Origin: Nocardiopsis kunsanensis DSM 44524
GTDB lineage: Bacteria > Actinomycetota > Actinomycetes > Streptosporangiales > Streptosporangiaceae
DNA length: 64,000 nucleotides
NCBI RefSeq assembly: GCF_000340965.1
Contig: NZ_ANAY01000010.1
Location: forward strand, 62,001 to 126,000
Reading direction: 5' to 3'
Position numbers and translations under genes: made by a program. Shown here one piece after another: positions 1-8,280 of the stretch. Position 1 is the first letter of the stretch. Each line of letters begins with the position of its first letter. The notes under the pieces are model-generated. The model was not told the DNA's origin, made no database searches, and saw nothing but the letters and a program-made list of their open reading frames with translations.

Positions 1-450
1 ACCGCTGTGCTGCACCCAACGGCACCGCCCCGAGGCGAGCACACTCCACCCCTCGCGGCGCTCCTCGTCGAAGAGGTCGACCTGGAAGGCCGCATACCCA
101 CGGGCGAACCGCATGATCGTCCCGGCCAGCGTCGACCGGAACACGATCGTGTCGTGCACGAGGGCGTAGTTGACCGGCAACACTGTCGGAGCCGCGTCCC
201 CCTCGATGGTGAAGGCCACCCGGCCGATGTCCCGGGAGGCCAGCAGGTTGAAGCAGGTCTGCCGCTCCAGGACCGTGAACTGGGAGTCGTCCGTCTCGGC
301 GAGGTCGGCGCCCTCCAGGAGGACCTCGCCCTCGGTGAGCCGGTCGGACCCCGCGAACTCCTCGCCGGCCTCCCGCTGTCCGGGAGGCGACGCCCCCGAC
401 GCCGGACCCCGGCCGCCCCGCGCAGCCTCGGAACCACTCGTCTCAGCCAT
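1..450 (-). CDS. PPOX-class flavin-binding protein, C-terminus cut by window edge
   Basis: This is a minus-strand reading frame that is open from the ATG at 448-450 to the left edge, so only about 150 N-terminal residues are visible. After a 45-residue low-complexity Gly/Ala/Pro leader comes the core typical of the pyridoxamine 5'-phosphate oxidase-like split barrel: a CFNLLASRDIGRVAFT segment, then a VLPVNYALVHDTIVFRS strand pair. Such proteins bind FMN or F420 and often accompany DosR-type regulons. A GGGGG run lies about 8 nt before the ATG as a possible ribosome site. It is divergent from the response regulator at 729, so the two probably share a control region. Substrate and cofactor cannot be told from sequence. 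Family assignment is confident; function is not. Confidence 0.75.
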   Translation of the reverse strand, partial: MAETSGSEAARGGRGPASGASPPGQREAGEEFAGSDRLTEGEVLLEGADLAETDDSQFTVLERQTCFNLLASRDIGRVAFTIEGDAAPTVLPVNYALVHDTIVFRSTLAGTIMRFARGYAAFQVDLFDEERREGWSVLASGRCRWVQHSG

Positions 451-669
451 CACAAGCACCCCCAGGTGGTGTGCCTCCGAATTACTACCCCCGCCATACT
501 CCCGGTTCCAGAACCCGAAGGCATGGTCCGCCGGTCACCCCCCCGCACGGCGAAGGTCCCCACCCCCCGATTACCCGGCGGGCCACACGCCCCAAACAGA
601 AGGGGACGTTCGGCAGCACTACGGACGAGCCGCACTGTCTAAGCTGGTGAACGGGCGTTCTCGGCCCCG

Positions 670-696
670 CCCCGGGGCGGCATTGCCGCCCCGGGG
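670..696. promoter_or_regulatory. 27-bp perfect palindrome in the leader of the response regulator
   Basis: Two 13-bp arms, CCCCGGGGCGGCA and its exact complement, flank a single T. The element lies 32 bp before the start codon at 729 and just before its ribosome site. It could be an operator for the divergent promoters or an mRNA hairpin controlling translation. It has no T tract, so it is an unlikely terminator. Confidence 0.5.
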
Positions 697-728
697 ACCA
701 CATTCAGCGCTGAGGAGGTGCGCACCCG

Positions 729-1385
729 ATGGGTGGCGACGACAACATCCGGGTGTTCCTGGTCGACGACCACGAGATCGTCCGACGCGGGGTCGGATCA
801 CTCCTGGAGGACGAGGACGGTATCGCAGTGGTCGGCGAAGCCGGCACCGCTGCGCAGGCCCTGGCCCGTGTGCCCGCACTCGAACCCGACGTGGTCGTCC
901 TCGACGTCCGCCTGCCGGACGGCGACGGCGTCACCGTCTGCCGAGACATCCGCTCCATGCTGCCCCGGACCCGCATGCTCATGCTCACGTCCTACTCCGA
1001 CGACGAAGCCCTCTACGGAGCCGTCATGGCCGGGGCCTCCGGCTACATCCTCAAACAGATCCACGGCACCGACCTCGTCGGCGCCGTGCGCACCGTCGCC
1101 CAGGGGCGGTCCCTGCTCGACCCCGAGTCAACCGCCCGCATGCTCCAGCGCCTGCGCGAGCAGGCCGGGCGCAAGGACCCCCTGAGCGAACTCACCGAAC
1201 AGGAACGCCGGGTCCTCGAACTCATCGGCGAGGGCCTGACCAACCGGGAGATCGGCGCACGCATGTACCTCGCCGAGAAGACCGTGAAGAACTACGTCTC
1301 CCGCGTCCTGGCCAAACTCGGCATGGCCCGGCGCACCCAGGCCGCCGCCTACGCCGTGCGCCTGTCCATGGAACAGTCCGCCTGA
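729..1385 (+). CDS. NarL/LuxR-family response regulator, DosR-like
   Basis: A 218-residue response regulator. The receiver domain (about residues 5-125) has the acidic pair D13/D14, the phospho-acceptor D59 in VVVLDVRLPDGDG, a Thr near 92 in MLMLTSYS and a Lys in GYILKQI. The C-terminal LuxR helix-turn-helix (about 150-215) carries LTEQERRVLELIGEGLTNREI. The ATG is preceded by GAGGAGGTG at good spacing. The architecture and the LDVRLPDG motif are those of DosR/DevR-like regulators that respond to hypoxia, NO or redox signals through GAF-type kinases. Such a kinase is encoded convergently 30 bp downstream, so the two probably form a cognate pair. Its targets likely include the divergent PPOX gene. 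The specific signal is inferred. Confidence 0.9.
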   Translation: MGGDDNIRVFLVDDHEIVRRGVGSLLEDEDGIAVVGEAGTAAQALARVPALEPDVVVLDVRLPDGDGVTVCRDIRSMLPRTRMLMLTSYSDDEALYGAVMAGASGYILKQIHGTDLVGAVRTVAQGRSLLDPESTARMLQRLREQAGRKDPLSELTEQERRVLELIGEGLTNREIGARMYLAEKTVKNYVSRVLAKLGMARRTQAAAYAVRLSMEQSA

Positions 1386-1415
1386 CCCCGCTCGGCCCGG
1401 CCCCGCCGGAACGGT

Positions 1416-3161
1416 TCAGCGGAGTACCGGCACCGACCACTCCACGAGCGCGCCCTGCCCCGGCTCCGACCGGACCGACAGGGAGCCCTCGAGTTCCTCG
1501 GCACGCACCGCCGCGTTGCGCAACCCGCTGCGCGCTGCTCCCTCGGGGATCCCGCACCCGTTGTCACGCACCCGCAACGCCACCGAACCGTCGGCCACGG
1601 CCACCTCCACGTCCACCGATGTGGCGCCCGCGTGCCGGCTCACGTTCGACAGCAGTTCCCGCAGTACCGCCAACAGGTGCTCACCCGTCCGCTCGTCCAC
1701 GGCGTTGTCGATCGCGCCCTGGGTGAGCAGGCGGGGGGAGAAACCGAGTGTCTCCGAAGCGCTGTTGACCAGGTCCAGGATCTGCGACCGCAACCACGAC
1801 TGGTCCTCCTCCGCCGAACTCTGCAACGCGAAGATCGTCGACCTGATCTGCCGGATCGTGTCGTCCATGTCGTCGACCGCGTTGCGCACCCGCGTCGCCG
1901 ACGTCGAGTCCTCGATCCGGCGCACCGTCCCCATCAACGTGATCGCCGTGGCGTACAGGCGTTGGATCACCGTGTCGTGCAGGTCCCGGGCGATACGGTC
2001 CCGGTCCTCCAGCACGCTCAGGCGCTCGGAGTCCAGCCGCGCCTCCGCCAGTTCCAACGCGATCGCGGCCTGATTGGCGAAAGAGGACAACATGCTCGAC
2101 CAGCTGCTCCGGAAGTCCGGCCGCGACCTCTCGCGCGCCAGGACCAGCACCCCGCGCGCACCGTCGGGCGGGCCGAACGGCAACACCAGCACCGGGCCCA
2201 TACCGAGCCGGCTCAGGAACTCCGTGCCATCGGCGGGGTCCCCGGACACGTCGGCCTGCAACGGCCGGCCGCCCAGGTAGACCCGGCCCAGCAGGGTCTC
2301 GGCCGCGCACGAGAGTGTCGCACCCCGGGCTCCCGTGGCCGGGTCCTGGTGGTCGGGGCCCTCCCGGACCCGCACCGTGAGGGTCTCCGGTTCCTCCCCG
2401 GGCATCGCGATCACCGCGAGGTCGGCCTGGGCCATGCTCCGTGCCCGCTGCGCCACCAGACGCAGCACCTCTTCCGGGGGAGCACCAGACAACAGGGTCG
2501 TGGTGATGCGCCCCGACGCGTTCAGCCATGTCTCCCGGCTGCGTGATTCCGAGAACAGTTGGGCGTTCTCGATCGCCGTGCCCGCCGCCGTCGCCAGGGC
2601 CCGCAACAGCAGTTCGTCGTCGCCGGTGAACTCCGAACCGTCCCGCTTGTCGGTCATGTACAAGTTGCCGAACACCTGGTCGCGGATCCGGATCGGCACG
2701 CCCAGGAACGTGTGCATCGGAGGGTGGCCTTCCGGGAAGCCGCGCGATTCCGGGTGCTCGGAGACCTCCTTGAGCCGCAGGGGTTCGGGCTCCTTGACGA
2801 GGAGCCCCAGGATCCCCTCGCCCCGGGGCCAGTGGTCGATGCAGGAGATCTCGTCCTCGGCCAGGCCCACCGGGATGAACCGGCTCATCTCACCGTCCGG
2901 GCCGATCACACCGAGCGCACCGTAGCGGGCATCGACCAGACTCGTGGCGGTCTCGACGACACGGACCAGGAGCGGGTCGAGGTCCAGCCCCTCACCGATG
3001 GAGACCACCGATTCGAGGAGTATGCGGATGCGTTCCTGCGTCGCCGAGATCATGCTCATCCGTGAGCGGACCTCGTCCAGGAGGTCGTCCAGGCGCACCT
3101 CGGGCAGGGACAGTCGTTCCTGCTCTGCGTTCAGGGGGCGACTGCCGTCGGTATCACTCAT
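1416..3161 (-). CDS. GAF-GAF sensor histidine kinase, DosS-like
   Basis: A 581-residue soluble kinase with no membrane segment. Two GAF-like sensor regions (about 45-190 and 205-370) precede a HisKA_3 dimerisation domain whose H-box, IARDLHDTVIQRLY, puts the phospho-accepting His at about 395. A GHKL ATPase domain follows, with an N-box (LRELLSNVSRHA) and a G1 box (DNGCGIP). This is the layout of DosS/DosT and related NarX-type kinases, in which the first GAF can bind heme or another small ligand. Whether heme is bound here cannot be seen. The gene converges on the LuxR-type regulator, with the stop codons 30 bp apart, and the pair is likely a two-component system. Confidence 0.88.
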   Translation of the reverse strand: MSDTDGSRPLNAEQERLSLPEVRLDDLLDEVRSRMSMISATQERIRILLESVVSIGEGLDLDPLLVRVVETATSLVDARYGALGVIGPDGEMSRFIPVGLAEDEISCIDHWPRGEGILGLLVKEPEPLRLKEVSEHPESRGFPEGHPPMHTFLGVPIRIRDQVFGNLYMTDKRDGSEFTGDDELLLRALATAAGTAIENAQLFSESRSRETWLNASGRITTTLLSGAPPEEVLRLVAQRARSMAQADLAVIAMPGEEPETLTVRVREGPDHQDPATGARGATLSCAAETLLGRVYLGGRPLQADVSGDPADGTEFLSRLGMGPVLVLPFGPPDGARGVLVLARERSRPDFRSSWSSMLSSFANQAAIALELAEARLDSERLSVLEDRDRIARDLHDTVIQRLYATAITLMGTVRRIEDSTSATRVRNAVDDMDDTIRQIRSTIFALQSSAEEDQSWLRSQILDLVNSASETLGFSPRLLTQGAIDNAVDERTGEHLLAVLRELLSNVSRHAGATSVDVEVAVADGSVALRVRDNGCGIPEGAARSGLRNAAVRAEELEGSLSVRSEPGQGALVEWSVPVLR

Positions 3162-3992
3162 GGAAGCTCTTTCCCGGCAGCGGCAAACAGTGCGCTTCCG
3201 AGTCTAGGGGGAGTTTTCGGGAAAGCGCGTTGGAGTGCCGTTTGCCGGACGTGGAGCGGATCACAAAGGAAAGAGTGGGGAGGAGGAATCCGGACAGTCG
3301 TGTGGGATCGGGGAAACGCAAGGGTCGTGTGTCACCAGTCTGCAGGGTCTTGTGGCCCATGGCGGCCGGTGATTTCCACCGGATTCCGCCGGGAGGTTCC
3401 GGATCCGGGCCGGAGGGGACGGGCGCGGTGAATCCGGGGCTGCTGGAGAGGATCGCGGACTTCGGAACACGGCCCCGAAGATCTCGCTCAGGACAATTTC
3501 ACGGGGCCTGGGGAGGGAAACCCCCTTCCAGGACGCGGAGTGTGTCGGACCGGCCCGTGGCGCCCGCCGGCGAGCCTTCCCGATCCTTCCGGAACAGGGC
3601 CGCCCCTCTGAAGGAACCAGGGCATCGGTGGAGAACAGCAGGCCCGTCCCCCGGGTATTGGCGAGAGCGGTTCGGGAAAATGGTGCAGCCCCTCGGAGGC
3701 CGGGGCGGGGAGGCCGGCTCGCCGCGTGTTCTGGGGGTCGGAGTGGAACGCCGGGGCGCCGAAAATCTGGAACGGACCCCTCCTCCTGCGCAGCCGGGAG
3801 AGGGGAGCCGGTTCCTTCGCATTCCTGCTCGCGTGTGCAGGGAGAAGGGATCCGGTGCGGTATCGGTTTCCGGCGGAAAGAATGGCCGGGGCGGACCGTC
3901 CGGGGGCGAACACCGAGAAGGGGCCCCTCCCTTCTCCGTGAATGTCCGGTGAATGCCAGGGCCCGGACACCGGGTACACCCAGAGGAACCCC
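3162..3992. other. 830-bp stretch without a recognisable gene
   Basis: Between the histidine-kinase start and the stop of the next minus-strand gene there is no frame with plausible codon usage, ribosome site or family match. The plus strand is unusually purine-rich here (many GGAAAG, GGGGAGG and GAGAAGGG runs), unlike the C-rich flanks. It must contain the kinase promoter at its left end. The remainder could be decayed coding DNA or a long untranslated or non-coding RNA region. Confidence 0.5.
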
Positions 3993-4670
3993 TCACCCCT
4001 GGCGTGGACGCACCGTCCTCCACCACCCCCGCGGAACCCGCCCCCCGGGAACCACACGGGTGCACCGCTCACGCACGGCCTTGACCAGCTCCCCGTTGGG
4101 GCGGTCGCTGCGCTCCACCCAGGCCCGCGCCTGGTCCGCGTCCGCGCCCCCGCGTAGCTGGCGGCGCACCAGCCTGTGCTCGCGGTCGGCATCGGGCACC
4201 TCCACGTACCACAGCTCGGTGTAGATCTCCCGTGCCGAGGACCACGGCTCCTCGTCGGAGGCCAGGTAATTGCCCTCGGTCACCACCAGCCGGGTGTGCG
4301 GAAGCACCACGTGCCGGGCGGCCACCGGTTCGTGCAGGCGGCGGTCGTAGTCGGGCACGTAGACCGGGTGGCCGGTCTCCACCGTCAACCGGTGCAGCAG
4401 CGCCACGTACCCGTGGGCGTCGAAGGTGTCGGGGGCGCCTTTGCGGTCGCGCCGGCCCAACCGGTCCAGCTGGGCGTTGGACAGGTGGAACCCGTCCATG
4501 GGCAGGTACCCGGCCGCGCCCCTGCCCAGTTCCTCCTCGATCCGGTGGACCAGGTAGCGGGCGAGTGTGGACTTTCCGGCGGCGGGCGGCCCCGTCAACG
4601 CCAGGACCGTGCGCCGGCCCTCGCGCGAGGGGACCAAGGACAGTGCGTGCTCGACGAGGGACTCCGGCAT
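3993..4670 (-). CDS. Nucleoside/nucleotide kinase family protein (uridine kinase-like P-loop)
   Basis: A protein of about 225 residues with a Walker A motif, LTGPPAAGKSTLA, near its N-terminus. A YLPMDGFHLSNAQLDRLGR segment resembles the substrate-binding DGFH loop of the uridine kinase / phosphoribulokinase / pantothenate kinase superfamily, and VVTEGNYL resembles the Walker B-like strand of that group. It probably phosphorylates a small nucleoside- or sugar-like substrate, which cannot be named. The ATG at 4670 is preferred over an upstream TTG because the upstream codons fall inside a strong hairpin between this gene and its upstream neighbour. No good ribosome site is visible. Confidence 0.8.
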   Translation of the reverse strand: MPESLVEHALSLVPSREGRRTVLALTGPPAAGKSTLARYLVHRIEEELGRGAAGYLPMDGFHLSNAQLDRLGRRDRKGAPDTFDAHGYVALLHRLTVETGHPVYVPDYDRRLHEPVAARHVVLPHTRLVVTEGNYLASDEEPWSSAREIYTELWYVEVPDADREHRLVRRQLRGGADADQARAWVERSDRPNGELVKAVRERCTRVVPGGRVPRGWWRTVRPRQG

Positions 4671-4687
4671 GAACGAAAGACTACGGC

Positions 4688-4718
4688 CCCGGCCCCCGGA
4701 CCCGGTCCGGGGGCCGGG
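4688..4718 (-). terminator. Strong GC hairpin between two minus-strand genes
   Basis: A 15-bp perfect inverted repeat (CCCGGCCCCCGGACC and its complement) around one C lies 23 bp after the stop of the DUF4916 gene and before the kinase start. There is no long U tract, which is usual for actinobacterial terminators. Confidence 0.6.
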
Positions 4719-4740
4719 CAACGGCGTGTGGGCGCCCTCC

Positions 4741-5277
4741 TCAGAGCGCCTGGCCCACGTGGGCCAGCGCCTGACGCACCAGGGCTCCCTGGCCTCCGGT
4801 CATCTCTTCGCGCACCTTCGGGTCCGCGGCCTCCTCCGGTGTGAGCCAGACCAGGTCGAGCGCGTCCTGCCGGGGCTGGCAATCACCGGTGACCGGAACG
4901 ATGTAGGCCATGGCCACGGCGTGCTGACGGGGGTCGTGGAAGGGGGTGATGCCCGGGGTGGGGAAGTACTCGGCGACGGTGAACGGCTGCAGGGAGGCCG
5001 GGATACGCGGCAGGGCCACCGGCCCCAGGTCCTTCTCCAGGTGGCGCAGGAGGGCGTCGCGGATGCGCTCGTGGTAGAGCACACGCCCCGAGACCACCGA
5101 CCGGTTGAAGTCCCCGCTCTCGTCGGCGCGCATGAGCAGCCCGATGTGGGTGACCATGCCCGCCTCGTCGACACGGACGGGGACGGCCTGCACGTAGAGC
5201 AGGGGCATACGCCCCCGGACGCTCTGGAGTTCCTCGGCGGAGAACCAACCGGGTTGGGTGTCGGCGGTGTCGGTCAT
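4741..5277 (-). CDS. DUF4916 / NUDIX-hydrolase-like protein
   Basis: A 178-residue protein if started at the ATG at 5277 (MTDTADTQPGWFSAEEL). An upstream in-frame GTG-type start would add 33 low-complexity residues. The sequence RGRMPLLYVQAVPVRVD and the later QDALDLVWLTPEEAADP match the actinobacterial DUF4916 family, which has a NUDIX-like fold. The full NUDIX box (GX5EX7REUXEEXGU) is not evident, so hydrolase activity is doubtful. It is followed by a hairpin terminator and is probably monocistronic. It is divergent from the STAS gene, with a gap of about 290 bp that contains both promoters. Confidence 0.7.
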   Translation of the reverse strand: MTDTADTQPGWFSAEELQSVRGRMPLLYVQAVPVRVDEAGMVTHIGLLMRADESGDFNRSVVSGRVLYHERIRDALLRHLEKDLGPVALPRIPASLQPFTVAEYFPTPGITPFHDPRQHAVAMAYIVPVTGDCQPRQDALDLVWLTPEEAADPKVREEMTGGQGALVRQALAHVGQAL

Positions 5278-5566
5278 CGGGTGCGCGGCGGGCCCGGAAC
5301 GGGAACGCCGCTCCCTCCCTTCGTTGGACGCGAGGTGTGCCCTATCGCTTCTACCGCACAGGCCCGGTGAACGCACAGTGCCGTGAAGGCCCGGAGTGTC
5401 CGAGAGAAGACCATGAGCGAACAGTGACCGTGTGCACTTCCGTATGTCCGAGTGGTGAGAAAGGGCTGACCCCGGGGGGTGAAGGCCCCCGAAGCCTCTC
5501 CGGAGAGGTTACGATCTCGCAGGCGGTCGCGTAGTGGAAAGAGTGCGTCCAGTGAGAGGTGGCCCA

Positions 5567-5980
5567 GTGGCGAACGATGCCGGGTTCTCGGTCCGGGAAC
5601 GCTTCCGCTGCTCGGGGGCGACGGTGGTGCCCGTCCACGGCGAGATCGACCTGGCCACCGCCGACCACCTGCGTGACCGGCTCCTGCGCACGGCTCGCCA
5701 CCGTGCTCACGACTGCCTGGTCGTGGACATGTCCGGGCTCGACTTCTTCGACGCCAGCGGGGTGCGCTCCCTGGTCGCGGTCCACCACGAGCTCACCCGC
5801 CAGGGGCGCCATCTCGCCCTGGCCGAGCCCGCCCCCGTGGCCGCACGGGTCATCCAGGCCCTCGAACTGGAGAGCCTCTTCGAGGTCTACCCCGTGGTCC
5901 GGATGGCCCGCGCCCACGCCGACGGGCGCCCCGTCCACCACGCCCCCGACACCGGTTGCACGGTGCCGGGCACGAGCTGA
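5567..5980 (+). CDS. STAS-domain anti-sigma-factor antagonist
   Basis: A 137-residue single-domain STAS protein. It carries VVPVHGEIDLATAD at the start of the fold and VVDMSGLDFFDASGVRSL, the segment that in SpoIIAA/RsbV proteins holds the Ser phosphorylated by a cognate anti-sigma kinase. The GTG at 5567 is chosen because GAGAGGTGG sits 5-7 nt upstream; a GTG at 5534 is the alternative. Such proteins release a sigma factor (SigB/SigF type) by binding its anti-sigma factor. No anti-sigma kinase or sigma gene is adjacent, so the partner must be encoded elsewhere. It converges on the YdbT gene with 19 bp between the stops. Confidence 0.88.
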   Translation: MANDAGFSVRERFRCSGATVVPVHGEIDLATADHLRDRLLRTARHRAHDCLVVDMSGLDFFDASGVRSLVAVHHELTRQGRHLALAEPAPVAARVIQALELESLFEVYPVVRMARAHADGRPVHHAPDTGCTVPGTS

Positions 5981-5999
5981 CCGGGCGCCCCGCCGGAAC

Positions 6000-7691
6000 T
6001 CAGGGAAGCACCGGACGTTCCGGTTGCCCGTCCTGGTCCTCCACACGCTCCACGAACGGCGCCAGCAGATCCGGCACGGCTTCGTCGGCCCATGCCAGAC
6101 CCTGGCCCAGACCCACGTCGGTGGCGGTGTACTGGCCCTCGCCGGCCGCGGTCGTGGCCGACACGTCCGCCAGGCCCAGCCGCCGTTGGAAGGGCGAGCG
6201 GGTGATGCGCCAACCGATGACGGCCGAACGTTCCACCGCCACCGTGGTGCGCACCGCCATGCCGCTCCGCACCACCAGATGGTGCGGGTGCACCGCGTGG
6301 CCCAGGTTCCGGTAGGAACCCGCCGCGTACCAGAACGCCGCCGCCCCGAAGAGCACCGCCGCGGCGAACCAGCCCCACACCGGCGCGCCCTCAGCGGCCC
6401 CGGAGGTCAAGGGCACGCCCATGGTCTCGACCTCCACCGAGCTCCAGATCCCGGACCAGGGCCCACGCACCTGGACGTGCGCCCACGCCAGCCCCCCTGC
6501 CGCCGCCGCGCCCGCCAGTGCGGCCGTCCCCGCGCGGGTGAACCGGCGGCGCAGCGCCGCACGCGGGTGTGCTCGGGGGGCCGGGTCGAAGGGGGAACCG
6601 GTGGTCCGCAGCAGGGCGGCGGCCAGCTTCCGTGCGAGCTTCCCGGGCATGGCGGGGGACAGGCGGCTCTTGGCGGCGGTCTTCTCGTCGTCGCCGGCGG
6701 AGAGCCCCGTGGCCACCGCCCGGACCTCGGCGCCGCCCACCGAGCGCAGGACGAAGGGTTCACGCAGCGTCACGCCGTTGAGCCGCCGTCCCTCCACCGA
6801 CAACGACACACTGGTCAGCAGGCCGCGGCGCAGCCGCACCGTCCCGTCGGGCTGCCGGATCAGGCGGTAGTTCCACCAGGTCTCCACCGCCACTGCCAAG
6901 GTGACGACCGCCCCCAGGAACAGCAGAGCGAGCAGCGCCCCCGGCACCAGCAGCAACAGCCGTCCCATGATGAACGAGCTGATCTCCGCCCTGCTGGGCA
7001 GGCCGAACCGGCCCGAGAGCCATTCCCAGCCCTCGCCGCCCGTCTGGGCGTTGATGCTGGCCAGAGTGGCCAGTACACCGAAGCCGATACCGAGAGTGGC
7101 GCCGGTGGCGGGTGCGTAGGCGAACCAGCGCGGGTCCAGCCGCGCCAGCTCCTCGTCCTCCCCCTCGCTCCCGCTCTGCCCGTCCTCACCGGCGGCCTCC
7201 GGGACCGGGCCGCGCTGCAGCAGCTCACGCCGCAGCTGTTCGCCCTGTCCGGCGGTGACGAACTGCAGCTGCAGCTGTTCGGAACCGCCCGCCCCTGCAG
7301 CTTCCCCGGTACCTACGGTGACCGTGCACAGACCGAACACACGCGCGTACAGGGGCGCGGCCACGTCGACGCTGCGGACCCGCTCGCGCGAGATCGAACG
7401 GTAGGCCTTGGCGATCAGGCCCGAACGCATCTCCATGCGTTCGTCGGTGACCCGGTAGCGCACCGCCCGCAGCCGCAGCAGGTCCAGGTAGGTCGTCCCC
7501 GCGAGGACGAGGACCGCGGCGGGGACCGGCAGCACCGCCCACCACCAGGCCCAGGGCGCGAGGGCCAGACCGATGGTCAGACCGATCGCCACCGGGGCCG
7601 TGAACAGTACCCCGACGGCGGCGTCGGCCCACACGCTCAGCCGGCTCAGGCCTTGCCAGGCGCCGGCCGGTTCCTCCTCGTTCGGGCTCAT
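6000..7691 (-). CDS. ydbT: YdbT-like membrane protein with repeated bPH2 domains
   Basis: A 563-residue membrane protein that starts at the ATG at 7691 inside the ATGA overlap with the preceding gene. Hydrophobic pairs near residues 20-70 and further pairs in the middle and C-terminal thirds separate three bacterial PH-like (DUF304/bPH2) domains. Examples are the segment around LRLRAVRYRVTDERMEMRSGLIAK and later copies with VRLRRGLLTSVSLSVEGRRL and VVRSGMAVRTTVAVE. The Bacillus subtilis homologue pair YdbS-YdbT is linked to protection against certain antimicrobial peptides; the role here is unknown. An acidic linker near residue 165 contains many Glu and Asp. Translational coupling to ydbS suggests a complex of the two proteins. 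Confidence 0.82.
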   Translation of the reverse strand: MSPNEEEPAGAWQGLSRLSVWADAAVGVLFTAPVAIGLTIGLALAPWAWWWAVLPVPAAVLVLAGTTYLDLLRLRAVRYRVTDERMEMRSGLIAKAYRSISRERVRSVDVAAPLYARVFGLCTVTVGTGEAAGAGGSEQLQLQFVTAGQGEQLRRELLQRGPVPEAAGEDGQSGSEGEDEELARLDPRWFAYAPATGATLGIGFGVLATLASINAQTGGEGWEWLSGRFGLPSRAEISSFIMGRLLLLVPGALLALLFLGAVVTLAVAVETWWNYRLIRQPDGTVRLRRGLLTSVSLSVEGRRLNGVTLREPFVLRSVGGAEVRAVATGLSAGDDEKTAAKSRLSPAMPGKLARKLAAALLRTTGSPFDPAPRAHPRAALRRRFTRAGTAALAGAAAAGGLAWAHVQVRGPWSGIWSSVEVETMGVPLTSGAAEGAPVWGWFAAAVLFGAAAFWYAAGSYRNLGHAVHPHHLVVRSGMAVRTTVAVERSAVIGWRITRSPFQRRLGLADVSATTAAGEGQYTATDVGLGQGLAWADEAVPDLLAPFVERVEDQDGQPERPVLP

Positions 7692-8185
7692 GTGGCATCC
7701 CCCGGGGTGGCCTCGGTGGTCTCGGTGAGCTGGTCGACCACCTCGGTGGCCAGTGTGTGGTCCAGGCCGCTGATCTCGATCGGTCCGGCCGCCGAAGCGG
7801 TCGTCACGGTGACGCTGGAGAGCCCGAAAACGCGCTGGAGCGGTCCCCGTGCGGTGTCCACGGTCTGGATGCGCGACATGGGGGCCACACGCCACTCCTG
7901 CCACACCCATCCGCTGGAGGTGTAGACGGCGGTGTCGGTGACCTCCCACCGGTGCACCCGGTAACGCCACTGCGGCATGACCACGGTGACGGCCAGACCG
8001 ACCGCGGCCACGGCCGCCGTCGTGAGCAGGAACCAGGAACGGATCGGTTCGACGAGGACCGCCGGTACGGCCGGGACCGCTGTCACGGCCACCGTGGTCA
8101 TCAGGGCCCGGGTCGTCCACCACATGATCGCGCGCCGGTCCACACGGTGGCGGGGCGGGCGCAAGCGTAGAACCTGATCGCTCAT
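7688..8185 (-). CDS. ydbS: YdbS-like bPH2 domain membrane protein
   Basis: A 165-residue protein with two closely spaced hydrophobic helices (about 25-45 and 50-72), followed by one bPH2 domain (YRVHRWEVTDTAVYTSSGW through TVDTARGPLQRVFGLSSVTV). The length matches Bacillus YdbS. The start ATG at 8185 has GAGGAG about 12 nt upstream. It is the first gene of the ydbS-ydbT operon and overlaps the next gene by 4 nt. It is divergent from the SPFH operon across a 95-bp region. Confidence 0.82.
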   Translation of the reverse strand: MSDQVLRLRPPRHRVDRRAIMWWTTRALMTTVAVTAVPAVPAVLVEPIRSWFLLTTAAVAAVGLAVTVVMPQWRYRVHRWEVTDTAVYTSSGWVWQEWRVAPMSRIQTVDTARGPLQRVFGLSSVTVTTASAAGPIEISGLDHTLATEVVDQLTETTEATPGDAT

Positions 8186-8221
8186 CGTGGCCTCGTCTCC
8201 TCTCGAGGGGGTTGGGGGGTC

Positions 8222-8250
8222 TATTTAAAGTGATATCACAATGCTATGCT
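8222..8250 (+). promoter_or_regulatory. Promoter/operator of the SPFH-RHH operon, with TGATATCA palindrome
   Basis: A locally AT-rich stretch carries the 8-bp palindrome TGATATCA at 8231-8238 (extended AGTGATATCACA) and a TATGCT -10-like hexamer at 8244-8249. It lies 31-59 bp before the SPFH start at 8281. The palindrome is the kind of short site bound by ribbon-helix-helix dimers, and such a protein is the second gene of the operon, so autoregulation is inferred. Confidence 0.5.
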
Positions 8251-8280
8251 CGAGTCATCACTCGACAAAAGGAGAAATCC

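Noticed and set aside
451..728. DosR box between the PPOX and response-regulator genes
   Set aside because: Isolated GGGAC-like half-sites exist, but no 18-20 bp palindrome matching the DosR consensus could be found.
5559..7925. 788-residue plus-strand open frame
   Set aside because: It runs antisense to the YdbT-like gene, has Arg/Pro/His-rich low-complexity sequence and no family similarity.
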